64,000 bases of DNA, taken from NCBI RefSeq assembly GCF_003363265.1, contig NZ_QRBF01000003.1, forward strand, positions 346,858 to 410,857, read 5' to 3'. Position numbers and translations under genes: made by a program. Below the pieces are notes generated by a model, which saw only the letters and a list, made by a program, of their open reading frames with translations, searched no databases and was not told the DNA's origin. Source of the stretch: Dyella psychrodurans. GTDB taxonomy: Bacteria > Pseudomonadota > Gammaproteobacteria > Xanthomonadales > Rhodanobacteraceae. Positions 26,901 to 35,588 of this stretch are shown piece by piece (the first letter of the stretch is position 1; every line of letters starts with the position of its first letter).

Positions 26901-27026
26901 TCCATCGAGTCTCCATCCAGGGACGGAACTCGCGTCACGCTCTGCATACCGGCGCGCATCGCCTATGCGACGGTTCCGAGGACTAAATTTTTTTCCCGGT
27001 TTGGGAACCGCGCTGCCGAGAAGTGA
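23931..27026 (+). CDS. Sensor histidine kinase, propeller/Y_Y_Y type
   Basis: 1031 residues. A leader ends near 47, and LLVSC could be a lipobox. Two seven-bladed Reg_prop propellers follow (blades such as TPDGYLWIGTDHGLYRFDG), then a Y_Y_Y domain (about 680-765), a membrane helix (774-796), a HisKA_3 dimerisation domain with phospho-acceptor H820 in ARDLHDTLLQ, and HATPase_c with N-box KEAMCNAYKHSG and G-box DNGTGID. It senses a periplasmic ligand and should phosphorylate a NarL-type regulator. No regulator gene is adjacent; the orphan at 36119 is a candidate partner. Starts at 23931 and 23964 are both possible. Confidence 0.92.
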   Translation: MTIRSHFVPEEMGILHFVSHHKCNRVRAFCGWVLAISILLVSCQTHADPRPWTLDRYQHVAWTGKSGAPTGVSSLAQTPDGYLWIGTDHGLYRFDGARFEHVEEESPSRRSVFGLYASTDGGLWISYEFGGVSFLKDGHIAHYGPEAGLPAHGQIEGFTEDSHGAIWAYGAGYLYTLVGGHWKNSGGDAGLKSNYTAFLFIARDGALWVGSGEGLFYRAANAKQFVPLEKGNVSHIAQASDGSIWVAHLRGAIERWTTTTATPTRTAGSIATTSAGHILFDGQGGLWINGLGDGVRHIASNAIDQQTDLSALNAKIELFNSSNGLSGDYAWPLLIDREGNIWVGTGAGVDRFSRSNFTPAPFPSGTHDFALAAGADGSVWTGSSSKPVMELKDSQVKTFDVPPYTLAAYADRDGVVYIGGAGGIWKMSDAGAEHLTNRPNADAAPFALVLAMTKDLHGTLWVSVGGTSGSGLYTWANGQWRKSSISGTPRADFTDADGRVWLGYRDNRMVVVDGDNVTTLGPDQGVAIGDAKAFQQDDHRLWIGGSEGLGYMDGLRLKMVSLADDGTLKNVTGMVFSTQGDLWVHTLDGVFQLPARDVHQAEINPSYPMHFRKFDTLDGLPGSPALQFPLPSAIRSADGRLWFATSNGVVWLDPAQLISNPLPPQVAIDSVEADGKTYASHDGLILPAHTENLRITFSVPSLTMPERVNAKIRMRGLDKDWRDVGLQREVSYSHLAPGHYHFDVIGANQDGVWNNAGESVEFSIKPTFYQTLWFEVLCACLAVLALWQAFAFRIRQANRQLRVRLEARHAERERIARDLHDTLLQSFPGLLMKMQAGVNRLPEDAAERQFLNQTLEQARKIVVESRDQVSRLRSEEYGNLADVLSAFPTEHANRLGMTLNVSIEGRERHLKKEIFEEASFIMKEAMCNAYKHSGGTQLTVRLDYRHDVLILEVHDNGTGIDPAILNAGERPGHWGLMGMRERARQMSAKLSIESPSRDGTRVTLCIPARIAYATVPRTKFFSRFGNRAAEK

Positions 27027-27163
27027 GTCATCACGCGACTAGTTGGGTGCCGGACTGAATTGACCGGGTACCCAGCTCTGCAACCCGCATCGTAGCGGCA
27101 CCCCCATCAACGTCTCGCTTTGCCATAAGTCCAAGATGAAGCCGCAGGCCCATGCTTGCTTTA

Positions 27164-27535
27164 TTACTCCGCAACGTCGGGCATGATCTGCCCCATTTCC
27201 ATGGCTTGGCTGGGAGAAACTTCTTGTATGCCTATGACGATTTGATCGTCGGGCGCACCCGTCGCCGTCTGAAATATGCTCCACAACTGAAGCAACAATC
27301 CCTTCTTGTATTCGGCTGATCGTCCGGATCGAATCAGCAGCGTAAGTGCCGCGGCAGGTGCTGGCTCGCCGGCGGTGAAGCCATCGCCGGGCGGAAAATC
27401 CTGAAACACGACATGCACCCAGTTTTGCGGCACGCCGGCATATTCGGCATGAAACGACGTCAGCTGTTTCGCCAGGCGAGCCTTGGCCGCCTGATCAAGC
27501 GTTCCTTTCTGTGTAACTAGCGTATAGAGAGGCAC
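27164..27535 (-). CDS. Tautomerase-superfamily protein, cis-CaaD-like
   Basis: 123 residues. After Met removal the protein begins with Pro, the catalytic residue of this superfamily. A His in SFHAEYAG, the Arg pair in IRSGRSAEYK and a Glu in AMEMGQ line up with cis-3-chloroacrylic acid dehalogenase residues His28, Arg70/Arg73 and Glu114. The position of cis-CaaD Tyr103 appears to be Gly (IVIGIQE). It may be a tautomerase or hydratase of an unsaturated acid rather than a dehalogenase. It is 19 bp after the MFS gene in the same operon, so the transporter's substrate is probably its own. The alignment is from memory and should be confirmed. Confidence 0.82.
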   Translation of the reverse strand: MPLYTLVTQKGTLDQAAKARLAKQLTSFHAEYAGVPQNWVHVVFQDFPPGDGFTAGEPAPAAALTLLIRSGRSAEYKKGLLLQLWSIFQTATGAPDDQIVIGIQEVSPSQAMEMGQIMPDVAE

Positions 27536-27554
27536 GTCGATGTCTCCACCATCC

Positions 27555-28811
27555 TCAACGGGCCGTTTCCGGCTGCCTCCCTGTCTCGCGCAATGCGAAC
27601 GACACCAACAGCGCCAGCGCGATGACTGCCACCCAGAACAATCCCGACTGGAAGAAATGAAACTCGGGATTGGTCACCGACAAGCCCAATGTCTTTCCGA
27701 AACGATTGGAAAAGACCGGACCGAGCAACGCGGTGACGCTGAACGTGATGAAGTTGATCGCGCCCGTCGCGCTGCCTTTGACGTTATCCGGATTGACTTC
27801 CTTGATGATCGTGTAAGGAATCATCGCCGATCCCGACGCAATGCCGAATACGAGCAGCGTGACCCAACTGGGCACGGCGGTGGGAAGGAAGGTCAGCTGC
27901 AATGCGCATACGAGCATGGCGCTTACGCCAATAATCAGCGCCAGCTTTCTGCGATGCAGGGTATCGGCCAGCCAGCCGAAAAGCGGACAACCGAAGACCC
28001 AGCCAAAGGGAACCATCGAGATGGCGAACACGGCGTCGTGGTAGCTGAACAACCGGTCCACCTGGAACATGCGAACGCCCCACACCATGTCGCCGATGGT
28101 CGTCGGCGCAAAGAGCAGACCGGAAACGATGCCGCAGAGATACGATTGCGGATTGCTGAGCACGACTTTATAGGGCGTGAGGAAGTTGCGCTTTTCGCCG
28201 GTCGCGGCTGCGTGCTTCTCGCTTGGCGTCATGAGCAACAGACCCACGGCGACCAGCAGCACCACGACACCCATGCCGACCCAGAATTGCCCGATACCGA
28301 CCATGCCGTGAATAAGCGGCCCCACGGCGATTTGCCCCATGGAACCGCCCAGCATGCCGAAGCACTGCGTGAATCCGATCGCCGTGGCGAGTTTCTTGGC
28401 GGAAAAGCCGTGCGACGCCAGGTACACCGCGCCGGTAAAGGCGAATGCCGATCCCGCACCTTGCGCGAGACGCCCGACATTTCCCATGAAAGACTGAGGA
28501 ATGGCGAAAAGCAGGCAGCCCAGGGCAAGCACCGCCATGCCCGCCGGTACGACGTAGCGGGCGCCGAAGCGATCGAGCAGGACGCCCGCCACCAGACTGG
28601 TGGTGGAATAGGTGTAGTAGTACGAGCCCAGGATGGCGCTCACGCCGAGTGCGCTCACGCCGAATGCCTGCGACAGCTCGGGGATCATCACGGCCGGCGC
28701 CGAGCGCGAAGCGTATTCCAGGAAGTAAAAGATGGCGGCGAATCCCCACGCCATGGCGTAGGCGGTTTCCAGCTTTCGCGGCGATTGGACGACTGCGGCT
28801 TTGACGCTCAT
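27555..28811 (-). CDS. MFS transporter (organic-acid type)
   Basis: 418 residues with about twelve hydrophobic segments. The loop 2-3 motif LLDRFGARYVVP fits the MFS GxxxDRxGR pattern, and GWLADTLHRRKLAL marks the equivalent loop of the second half. Its overall shape resembles the oxalate/formate and aromatic-acid importers. It heads a two-gene operon with a tautomerase-like enzyme. AAGGTG is 7 nt before the ATG. Motif B (28875-28888), followed by a -10-like GATAAA (28848-28853), lies just upstream. Confidence 0.9.
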   Translation of the reverse strand: MSVKAAVVQSPRKLETAYAMAWGFAAIFYFLEYASRSAPAVMIPELSQAFGVSALGVSAILGSYYYTYSTTSLVAGVLLDRFGARYVVPAGMAVLALGCLLFAIPQSFMGNVGRLAQGAGSAFAFTGAVYLASHGFSAKKLATAIGFTQCFGMLGGSMGQIAVGPLIHGMVGIGQFWVGMGVVVLLVAVGLLLMTPSEKHAAATGEKRNFLTPYKVVLSNPQSYLCGIVSGLLFAPTTIGDMVWGVRMFQVDRLFSYHDAVFAISMVPFGWVFGCPLFGWLADTLHRRKLALIIGVSAMLVCALQLTFLPTAVPSWVTLLVFGIASGSAMIPYTIIKEVNPDNVKGSATGAINFITFSVTALLGPVFSNRFGKTLGLSVTNPEFHFFQSGLFWVAVIALALLVSFALRETGRQPETAR

Positions 28812-28847
28812 GGGGACACCTTGATGGTCTGCCAGCTCCCTTCCAAC

Positions 28848-28896
28848 TTTATCGACGCCGCCACTGCCGTTGGTCCCCCAAACGGGTAGTTATGTG
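28848..28896 (-). promoter_or_regulatory. Regulon motif, site B (MFS operon/sensor gene)
   Basis: Read leftward: CACATAACTACCC, GTTT, GGGGG, 21 nt, GATAAA. The core lies at 28875-28888, 64-77 bp before the MFS start. It is in the divergent gap with the next sensor kinase, so it could serve both genes. It is the site most like site A. Confidence 0.6.
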
Positions 28897-29035
28897 TCTC
28901 AGGCGGTAGCAGTTCCGTTCTATTTGCAGCATGGTTGTCCAAACAAGCTGTACATGCTTCAAAGACGGTGCTTTTCGGTGTCAGTGTTCCATCCTCGCCT
29001 CACAAAAATCGCTGGTTGCGGTCACCCGGGGTGTG

Positions 29036-32000
29036 ATGCCTAATAGGTACTCGCACATCTTTCGGTGTTGCTCCATGGGCATGCATGCCATCGGCACGGA
29101 AGCCCTTTCAACGCCCAGGCGATGGGTTGTCGGCCGGATTCGGTCTCTGCGTTCGTCCTTCGCGTGCCTGCTTGTGCTCGGCCTGTGCCTTCCACCAGCG
29201 GCCATGCCGGTCGAGTCGGCCCATGTCGTCGTCCCGCTGTCTTCGCAAACACCCTTTCGATTGCAGCTGAGCCAGCTTCAGCATCGCGCCTTTTCATCCA
29301 GGGACGGCGCTCCCTCCAGCAGCCAGGCCATCGTCCAGACGCCGGATGGCTTTCTATGGTTCGGGACGCAAAACGGGCTGTATCGATTCGACGGCGTCCG
29401 CTTCGATAAAAGCGTGACCCGCCTGCTGCCCACGCCGAACATTCTCTCCCTTTACGCGGAGCCGAACGGCGACTTGTGGATCGGCTACACGTTTGGCGGC
29501 ATCAGCGTGCTCCATGGCGGGAAGGTGTCGAACACTCCCGCTTCCGCCTTGCCTGGCGGAAGCGTCGTGGGCTTCGCGCGCGCGTCGGACGGAACGTTGT
29601 GGGCTGCAACGACACGCGGTCTTGCGTGGCAGGAAGGCGATCGCTGGGAAAGGGCGGGCGCCGCTCAAGGGTATCCCGACCAGCATCCGCAATGGCTCGG
29701 CACGATCCACGGCGAGATCTATCTTTTCGACGTCGACGACGCCTACGTACTCGACCAGCAACAGCATCGATGGCGCGCTGTCGATCTGTTGCAAGCCCAG
29801 CACGATCTCATCGGATTGCCGGCCAACGTTGCGCTGGCCAAAACCAATCCCTATTGGGCAAGCCTTCGCGACCCGTCCGGCGCACTTTGGTATACGCGCG
29901 CGGATCAGGAAGGCATTACGCGCGTACGTTGGAGCGACGGAAGCGCCTCGCCCACGTCGGAAGAACACTTCGATCAACGCGACGGACTGACGGGCCAGTT
30001 TGCGCTCGTTTATTTCATGGGTCGCGAATCGAACGTGTGGGTGGCGACGGAAGGCGGTGTCGACCGCTTTACCGTCGGGAAATTCACACCCGTGCGCTTT
30101 CCGAACAGCATGACCAACCTCACCCTCGCTGCCGATAAGAAAGGCGGCCTATGGGTTGGCAGTCTTCGCGAAAATGGTTTGTATATCCAAGGCGACCACG
30201 ATCCCGTACGCGTAGCCGGCTTTGGACTCGGCGCGGATTGTTCGACCGTGGATAGCCACGGCGTCGTCTGGATGTCGGGAAGCAACGATCTGGAAACCTA
30301 CGACGGCTCGCGCGTTGTACATGTTGCTCCGCCACCCGGCACCCTGATCGACAACCACGGCGAGCAGGTCCTGCAGGCCTGCCAGGGCATCGCGAACGAC
30401 GCCGCGGGCGATATGTGGGTATCCATCGTCAAAGTGGGCGTCTTCCGGTTGTCCAAGGGAAGCTGGTCCCTCAATGGCGGCCTGAAAGCGTTGCCTGATG
30501 GGCCGGCCATTCGCGTGCTGGGCGACGAATCCGGCCGCATCTGGCTGACGTATCCCGGCAGCCGCATAGCCGTTGTAGACCATGATCGCGTCACGCTCTA
30601 CGACAACAGGAATGGCTTGAACATCGGAAATGTCCTCAGCCTCTATGTGCGCGGCACGCACGCCTGGGCTGCCGGCGATCGCGGCGTCGCCTACCTGACA
30701 CCCTCAGGCATCTTCGCGAGTCTGGTGGGCAAAGGCGACGACACCTTTCAAAGCGTGACGGGCATCGTCGAGACGCGAACCGGCGAACTCTGGCTCAACG
30801 CACCTGATGGCGTCTATCGGATAAGTGCGGAGGAGCTGGCGAAGTGGCTCAAGCAGCCAGCATATCAACCAGGCTACGAGCTCTTCACGCAAACGGATGG
30901 CATCAACGGCGTTCCCCTTCCCGTTCGTCCCGGGCCGACGATGATCGAAAGCGCGGACGGACGCATTTGGGTCGCGACCAAGCAGAATCTTTCCTGGATC
31001 GACCCTGCTCATATCCGCCGCAATGCGATCGCGCCGAACGTTTTCATCAGCACCGTGACGTCGGCGAATGCAAGCTGGCCCGCAACGCCCTCGCCGCGGT
31101 TGCCCCCGGGCACGCACAACATCCACATTGCTTATACCGTACCGCTGCTGTCCATGCCCGAACGCGTGCATTTCCGGTATCGGCTGAAGGGCGTGGATGA
31201 AGACTGGCAGGACGACGGTGGCCGGCGCGAGGCTTTCTATACCAATCTGCAGCCCGGCCGCTATCGCTTCGAAGTCACGGCGCTCAACGAAGATGGCGTG
31301 GCCAGCGTGCAACCCACCGTGCTGAACTTCACGATCGCGCCAGCCTTCTACCAGACCCTCTGGTTCAAGGCATTCGTGGCTTGCGTCGCCTTGCTCATCC
31401 TTTGTCTGATCTACATGCTCCGCGTGCGGTTTGTCGAGCGACGCTATCAATTGCTCATGGTCGAACGCCACTCGGAGCGGGAGCGTATTGCGCGCGATTT
31501 GCACGACACCCTGCTTCAAGGCATGCAGGGCATCCTCCTGCAGGTGGAGATGCTTTCCACCAGCCCCGATCTATCGGATGCCCAGCGACTCCGAATCACC
31601 CGGATAGAAGAGAAGATGCGCAGTTCGCTGATCGAAGGACGCGATGCCATCAGCGCGCTTCGGCAGGCGGATTCCGATCACGCGGACCTGATAGAAAAGC
31701 TCAAAGCGATCGGCAGCGACGCGTCGACGTATTCGGATACCCATTTCTCCATAAACGTCGAAGGCGAAGCACGACCGCTTTGCGGCATGCGTTGCGATGA
31801 AATGATCGCCATTGTGCGGGAGAGCGTCATCAACGCTTTCAAGCACGCCCAAGCCGAATGGGTATTGGTGTCGGTCAGCTACGCGGATGACGCGCTCATC
31901 GTGGATGTCACGGACAATGGCGTCGGCATCACCGAAAAAACCATCCATGACAAGCAGAAAGAGGGGCACTGGGGCATCGCCGGCATGCGCGAACGCGCGG

Positions 32001-32164
32001 CGAAGCTCGGTGGCCGGCTGACCATCCGGCCCGCTCATCCACGGGGCACGACGATCGAACTGGTCTTGCCCTGGCAGACGATCCAGGCAACCCGCGCATT
32101 CATCCGGAAGCGCTGGCATTTCGGCGATCACGACGACGATCACACGCATCCTTCCGTGGATTGA
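29036..32164 (+). CDS. Sensor histidine kinase, propeller/Y_Y_Y type
   Basis: About 1042 residues if ATG 29036 is used, where GGGGTG lies just upstream. ATGs at 28931, 29075 and 29081 are alternatives. A hydrophobic leader (SFACLLVLGLCLPPAA) is followed by propeller blades (TPDGFLWFGTQNGLYRFDG), a Y_Y_Y domain, a membrane helix (about 777-800), HisKA_3 with H823 in ARDLHDTLLQ, and HATPase_c with RESVINAFKHA and DNGVGIT. It is a paralogue of the kinases at 23931 and 50219. No response regulator is adjacent. It is divergent from the MFS/tautomerase operon across motif B, so it may sense that transporter's substrate. Confidence 0.92.
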   Translation: MPNRYSHIFRCCSMGMHAIGTEALSTPRRWVVGRIRSLRSSFACLLVLGLCLPPAAMPVESAHVVVPLSSQTPFRLQLSQLQHRAFSSRDGAPSSSQAIVQTPDGFLWFGTQNGLYRFDGVRFDKSVTRLLPTPNILSLYAEPNGDLWIGYTFGGISVLHGGKVSNTPASALPGGSVVGFARASDGTLWAATTRGLAWQEGDRWERAGAAQGYPDQHPQWLGTIHGEIYLFDVDDAYVLDQQQHRWRAVDLLQAQHDLIGLPANVALAKTNPYWASLRDPSGALWYTRADQEGITRVRWSDGSASPTSEEHFDQRDGLTGQFALVYFMGRESNVWVATEGGVDRFTVGKFTPVRFPNSMTNLTLAADKKGGLWVGSLRENGLYIQGDHDPVRVAGFGLGADCSTVDSHGVVWMSGSNDLETYDGSRVVHVAPPPGTLIDNHGEQVLQACQGIANDAAGDMWVSIVKVGVFRLSKGSWSLNGGLKALPDGPAIRVLGDESGRIWLTYPGSRIAVVDHDRVTLYDNRNGLNIGNVLSLYVRGTHAWAAGDRGVAYLTPSGIFASLVGKGDDTFQSVTGIVETRTGELWLNAPDGVYRISAEELAKWLKQPAYQPGYELFTQTDGINGVPLPVRPGPTMIESADGRIWVATKQNLSWIDPAHIRRNAIAPNVFISTVTSANASWPATPSPRLPPGTHNIHIAYTVPLLSMPERVHFRYRLKGVDEDWQDDGGRREAFYTNLQPGRYRFEVTALNEDGVASVQPTVLNFTIAPAFYQTLWFKAFVACVALLILCLIYMLRVRFVERRYQLLMVERHSERERIARDLHDTLLQGMQGILLQVEMLSTSPDLSDAQRLRITRIEEKMRSSLIEGRDAISALRQADSDHADLIEKLKAIGSDASTYSDTHFSINVEGEARPLCGMRCDEMIAIVRESVINAFKHAQAEWVLVSVSYADDALIVDVTDNGVGITEKTIHDKQKEGHWGIAGMRERAAKLGGRLTIRPAHPRGTTIELVLPWQTIQATRAFIRKRWHFGDHDDDHTHPSVD

Positions 32165-32458
32165 GATTTTCGCCAGGCGCGCTCGGCGGCCATCGACGCG
32201 GCCGGCGACGCCATGCGGTGCAGCCTTGTATGCATGTTCTTCACACAGCGCTTCGTGAAACCATGGCGACGGACGGCGAGACATGGATTTCGTCCAACGT
32301 CAGGCAGACATGTACAAGCCGGCCGCGTCCCTTTGGGGTAACGTCGCGGCATCCGCTGGCACTCCCGTGCTTGGGTCGTCGCCGATGTGCCATGCACCGC
32401 CGATTTGTCATGTCCCGGCAAATCGCGCCCCGTCTTCACCATTAGGGAGATCATCATC
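32165..32458. other. Intergenic region before poxB1
   Basis: 294 bp between a kinase stop and the PoxB-type gene. A ribosome site GGGAGA lies at its right end. No clear promoter, operator or small gene was seen, and no copy of the regulon motif. Confidence 0.5.
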
Positions 32459-34177
32459 ATGGCCATGTCCTCCGCCGAATACGTAGCCAAAGTCCTTGAA
32501 CAGGCAGGCGTCAAACACGTTTACGGCGTCGTCGGCGATTCGCTGAACGGGCTGACCGATGCCTTTCGCCGCAACTCGATCGAATGGCTGCACATGCGCC
32601 ATGAAGAAGCCGCGGCTTTTGCCGCCGGCGCCGAAGCGCATCTGACCGGCGAGCTGGCCGTGTGCGCGGGCAGTTGCGGTCCCGGCAATCTCCACCTCAT
32701 CAACGGCTTGTTCGATTGCCATCGCAGCGGCGTACCGGTGTTGGCGATCGCCTCGCATATTCCGAGCAGCGAAATCGGCATCGACTACTTCCAGGCGACG
32801 CATCCGGAAATTCTCTTCAAGGAATGCAGCCACTATGCGGAGCTGGTGTCCAACCCGGCGCAGCTTCCGCAGATACTGGGCCGAGCCATGCGTGCGGCCG
32901 TCGGGCGGCGCGGCGTGGCCGTCGTCGTCATACCGGGCGACGTTTCTCTGCGGGATGCCGTTGCGGAAGTACCGCGCTGGGTCACGCCGACCAAACCGGT
33001 CCTCCACCCATCCCTGAAGGATCTGAAGCGGCTGACCAATCTGCTCAAGGAAGGCACGCGCGTCACGATGTTCTGCGGCGCCGGCTGCGCGGGCGCCCAC
33101 GATGAAGTCGTGGAATTGGCGCGCCGGCTGAAAGCGCCGATCGTGCACACGCTGCGCGGCAAGGAATACATGGAGTATGACAATCCATACGATGTCGGCA
33201 TGACCGGGCTCGTCGGCTTCTCTTCCGGCTACGCCGCGATGAAGGAATGCGACACGCTGCTTCTGCTCGGCACGGATTTTCCCTACCGTCAGTTCTTCCC
33301 CAAAAACGCGAAGGTGGCGCAGATCGACGCGCGTCCGGAGGCGCTCGGCAATCGCTGCCCGCTGGATCTTGGCCTGATCGGCGATGTTCGTGAAACACTG
33401 CAGATTCTGCTGCCGTCGGTCGCCGAAAAGACGGATACCAGTTTTCTCGATGCCTCGCTGGCTCACTACAAGAAAGCCCGTGAAGGATTGGACGAGTTGG
33501 CCGATCCGAGACGCGGAAGCGACGTCATTCATCCCCAGTACGTGACCAAGCTGGTGAGCGAGCTGGCGGCGGAAGACGCCATCTTTACCTGCGACGTGGG
33601 CACGCCGATCTTGTGGACGGCGCGTTACTTGAAGGTCAACGGCAAGCGCCGGATCGTCGGCTCGTTCAATCATGGATCGATGGCGAACGCGATGTTGCAC
33701 GCCATCGGTGCGCAGGTCGCCTGCCCCGAGCGCCAGGTGATTTCCATGTCCGGCGACGGCGGCTTTGCCATGATGATGGGCGATTTCCTGTCGCTGACGC
33801 AGCTCGATCTTCCCGTGAAGATCGTCCTGTTGAATAACGGCACGCTGGGTTTCGTCGAGATGGAGATGAAAGCCAACGGCTTCCTCGATTCCGGTTGCGA
33901 CCTGATCAATCCCAACTTCGCGCAAATGGCCGACGCCGTCGGCGTCAAGGGCATTCGCGTGGAACGTGCCGAAGACCTTCGCGCTGCATTGACCGAGGCG
34001 TTTTCGCACAATGGCCCCGTGCTGGTCGACGTGGTCAGCGCGCGGCAGGAACTGGCGATGCCGCCGAAGACGACGTTCGACGAGGCTTACAAGTTCGGTC
34101 TCTTCATGATCAAGGCGGTGCTCGATGGGCGCGGCAGTCAGCTGGTGGATTTGGCGAAGGTGAATCTGTTGCGCTGA
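32459..34177 (+). CDS. poxB: Pyruvate:quinone oxidoreductase-like ThDP enzyme, copy 1
   Basis: 572 residues, the length of E. coli PoxB. ThDP-family order: pyrimidine-binding domain with E50 in [11 protein letters not shown], central FAD/DHS domain, and C-terminal pyrophosphate domain with [12 protein letters not shown] and [11 protein letters not shown]. The C-terminal tail [20 protein letters not shown] matches the PoxB region that binds lipid. PoxB decarboxylates pyruvate to acetate and CO2, passing electrons to ubiquinone at the inner membrane. The start follows GGGAGA by about 9 nt. A second paralogue is at 47804. A different 2-oxo acid substrate cannot be excluded. Confidence 0.9.
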   Translation: MAMSSAEYVAKVLEQAGVKHVYGVVGDSLNGLTDAFRRNSIEWLHMRHEEAAAFAAGAEAHLTGELAVCAGSCGPGNLHLINGLFDCHRSGVPVLAIASHIPSSEIGIDYFQATHPEILFKECSHYAELVSNPAQLPQILGRAMRAAVGRRGVAVVVIPGDVSLRDAVAEVPRWVTPTKPVLHPSLKDLKRLTNLLKEGTRVTMFCGAGCAGAHDEVVELARRLKAPIVHTLRGKEYMEYDNPYDVGMTGLVGFSSGYAAMKECDTLLLLGTDFPYRQFFPKNAKVAQIDARPEALGNRCPLDLGLIGDVRETLQILLPSVAEKTDTSFLDASLAHYKKAREGLDELADPRRGSDVIHPQYVTKLVSELAAEDAIFTCDVGTPILWTARYLKVNGKRRIVGSFNHGSMANAMLHAIGAQVACPERQVISMSGDGGFAMMMGDFLSLTQLDLPVKIVLLNNGTLGFVEMEMKANGFLDSGCDLINPNFAQMADAVGVKGIRVERAEDLRAALTEAFSHNGPVLVDVVSARQELAMPPKTTFDEAYKFGLFMIKAVLDGRGSQLVDLAKVNLLR

Positions 34178-34194
34178 TGTCTTGAACGCATGCT

Positions 34195-34302
34195 GCCCCT
34201 CCCCCTGCTTCGCAGGGGGAGGTTGGGAGGGGGTGGCGCTCTTGCTTCGTACTGACAGGCTTCACCCCACCCCAGCCCTCCCCTGCTGCACGCAGGGGAG
34301 GG
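34195..34302. repeat. 108-bp paired-hairpin repeat, copy 2 (inverted)
   Basis: The reverse complement of the element at 16995-17102. Both hairpin ends and the GGCTGGGGTGGGGT and CCACCCCCTCCCAACCT inner blocks are conserved, while about 30 bp in the middle differ. It lies between the convergent ends of the PoxB and acetoacetate-decarboxylase-like genes, where it could serve as a two-way transcription end. Confidence 0.8.
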
Positions 34303-34338
34303 AGTGTGAAGTGCTTGACGTGTTTTTAAAGTCGAACG

Positions 34339-35142
34339 TCACTTCGCCGAGTGATCGACCAGCGTCTTCAGATCGGTCACGGAATACGACACCGACATGC
34401 GATAACCGTTGCCGCATCGCACCGGCGCGAGATCCGACAACTCCTCGTTCTCGCACTCGGGCAGCGTCAATTCGCCCTTGCCCATCCATGCGTCGGCCAC
34501 GGTGAAGTTGTCCATGACGGACTCCACCAGCTCGTGCACGGCGGGACGCTCCCATTGCCCTGCGGCGAGTCGCGGGAAGTGGCGCAGATTGATGGTGGGG
34601 CGCGAGCCCAGGGCGGCGGGATCGGTCACCGCTTTTTCGAGCGTGACGAGCCCTCGCGCGATGCGCTGTCCGGCGGTCGAGGCACTTGCACCGAATCGGC
34701 CCCCGGGCGCGAGCTTCGGCGAAGCGGGCCCGCTCGCGGCAAACAGGCGCGTCTGCAGGATCGTGCCGTAGCGCTTGGGGAATCCCTGTGCCCAGCCGCG
34801 CGCAATCGCCGCATCGTTGTCGACGAAGATGTAAGGGCAGAATGCAACAGGCTTGCCCTGGAACAAGGCGTCGACGAGTACAAAGAATTCCCGGTACTGG
34901 TAGCGCGCCGGATCGAGGAATTCGTCGTGCGCAGCGGTGTACTGCCAATCGATGAAATAGGCCTGCGCATGACCTTCGGCCTTGACGTCCGGCTGTAGCT
35001 CTGCGGGCAGAAGGGACGCGACGGCATCCGGACGCGCCCAGAAATCGATGATGAGAAAATCGCCGGCATAGTGCCAGGGCGGCGGCGGCGAGATGTTGGA
35101 AAGGCCACGCGGCGTCATAGGAACGAAGAAATTGCTCTTCAT
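34339..35142 (-). CDS. Acetoacetate decarboxylase-like protein
   Basis: 267 residues from ATG 35142, with GGGAG 8 nt upstream; the longer frame to 35418 has no support and overlaps another gene. The ADC fold is shown by YAGDFLIIDFWARPDAVASL and YREFFVLVDALFQG. The Schiff-base lysine fits K123 in GFPKRYG; the second lysine of true acetoacetate decarboxylases is Arg here. Related ADC-like enzymes decarboxylate or carry out aldol-type reactions on other 2- or 3-oxo acids. It converges on the PoxB gene, with a repeat between them. Confidence 0.87.
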   Translation of the reverse strand: MKSNFFVPMTPRGLSNISPPPPWHYAGDFLIIDFWARPDAVASLLPAELQPDVKAEGHAQAYFIDWQYTAAHDEFLDPARYQYREFFVLVDALFQGKPVAFCPYIFVDNDAAIARGWAQGFPKRYGTILQTRLFAASGPASPKLAPGGRFGASASTAGQRIARGLVTLEKAVTDPAALGSRPTINLRHFPRLAAGQWERPAVHELVESVMDNFTVADAWMGKGELTLPECENEELSDLAPVRCGNGYRMSVSYSVTDLKTLVDHSAK

Positions 35143-35287
35143 GCATCCACTCCCGGATGGTTGCCAGATGAGATCGCGGCCTATCTCATGACCACGATCG
35201 GGGGCGACTATGGCATTCGGCGCCCAACCGATCTTGGACAAAGGTGACGGCAAAGGCCGGAAACAAACGCTGCACTGCACGCGGAGA

Positions 35288-35572
35288 TCAGGTCTCGGGT
35301 ATTCCGCACAGGTTTTCCACCACTTCCCAGAGGCGGTCTTCTTCGCCATCGGCAATGACCTGGTAGGCATTTCTTCCTTCCAGGTTTCGGTGCCGCATAC
35401 ACATCCACCGCACGGCACGCGGCCTGTCGCCCAGCGCGATGATCAGCATGCGGGAGAGATCGCCCTGCCGCTCTTCCAGCATGGAAAAAGCCGTGAGGGC
35501 GATTTGCTCGCGCGTGGCGTGGAGTTCATCCAGCCGCGTAGCCATATCCTTGAACGAATCGACGTGACGCAT
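35288..35572 (-). CDS. Small DUF2384-like (MbcA/ParS) protein 1
   Basis: 94 residues from ATG 35572, with AGAGG about 9 nt upstream. The C-terminal half AVRWMCMRHRNLEGRNAYQV followed by IADGEEDRLWEVVENL fits the toxin-binding domain of MbcA/ParS/Xre antitoxins (pattern W..P...L.GR.P..L...G...V...L). No RES toxin gene is beside it. It is 16 bp after the second small gene of the same type. Confidence 0.6.
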   Translation of the reverse strand: MRHVDSFKDMATRLDELHATREQIALTAFSMLEERQGDLSRMLIIALGDRPRAVRWMCMRHRNLEGRNAYQVIADGEEDRLWEVVENLCGIPET

Positions 35573-35588
35573 ACGCAAAAACCTCTTC

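Noticed and set aside
35194-35210. CGATCGGGGG near the acetoacetate-decarboxylase-like start as a fifth regulon site
   Set aside because: The core resembles site D, but the left half lacks CCC and no -10 is at the right distance.
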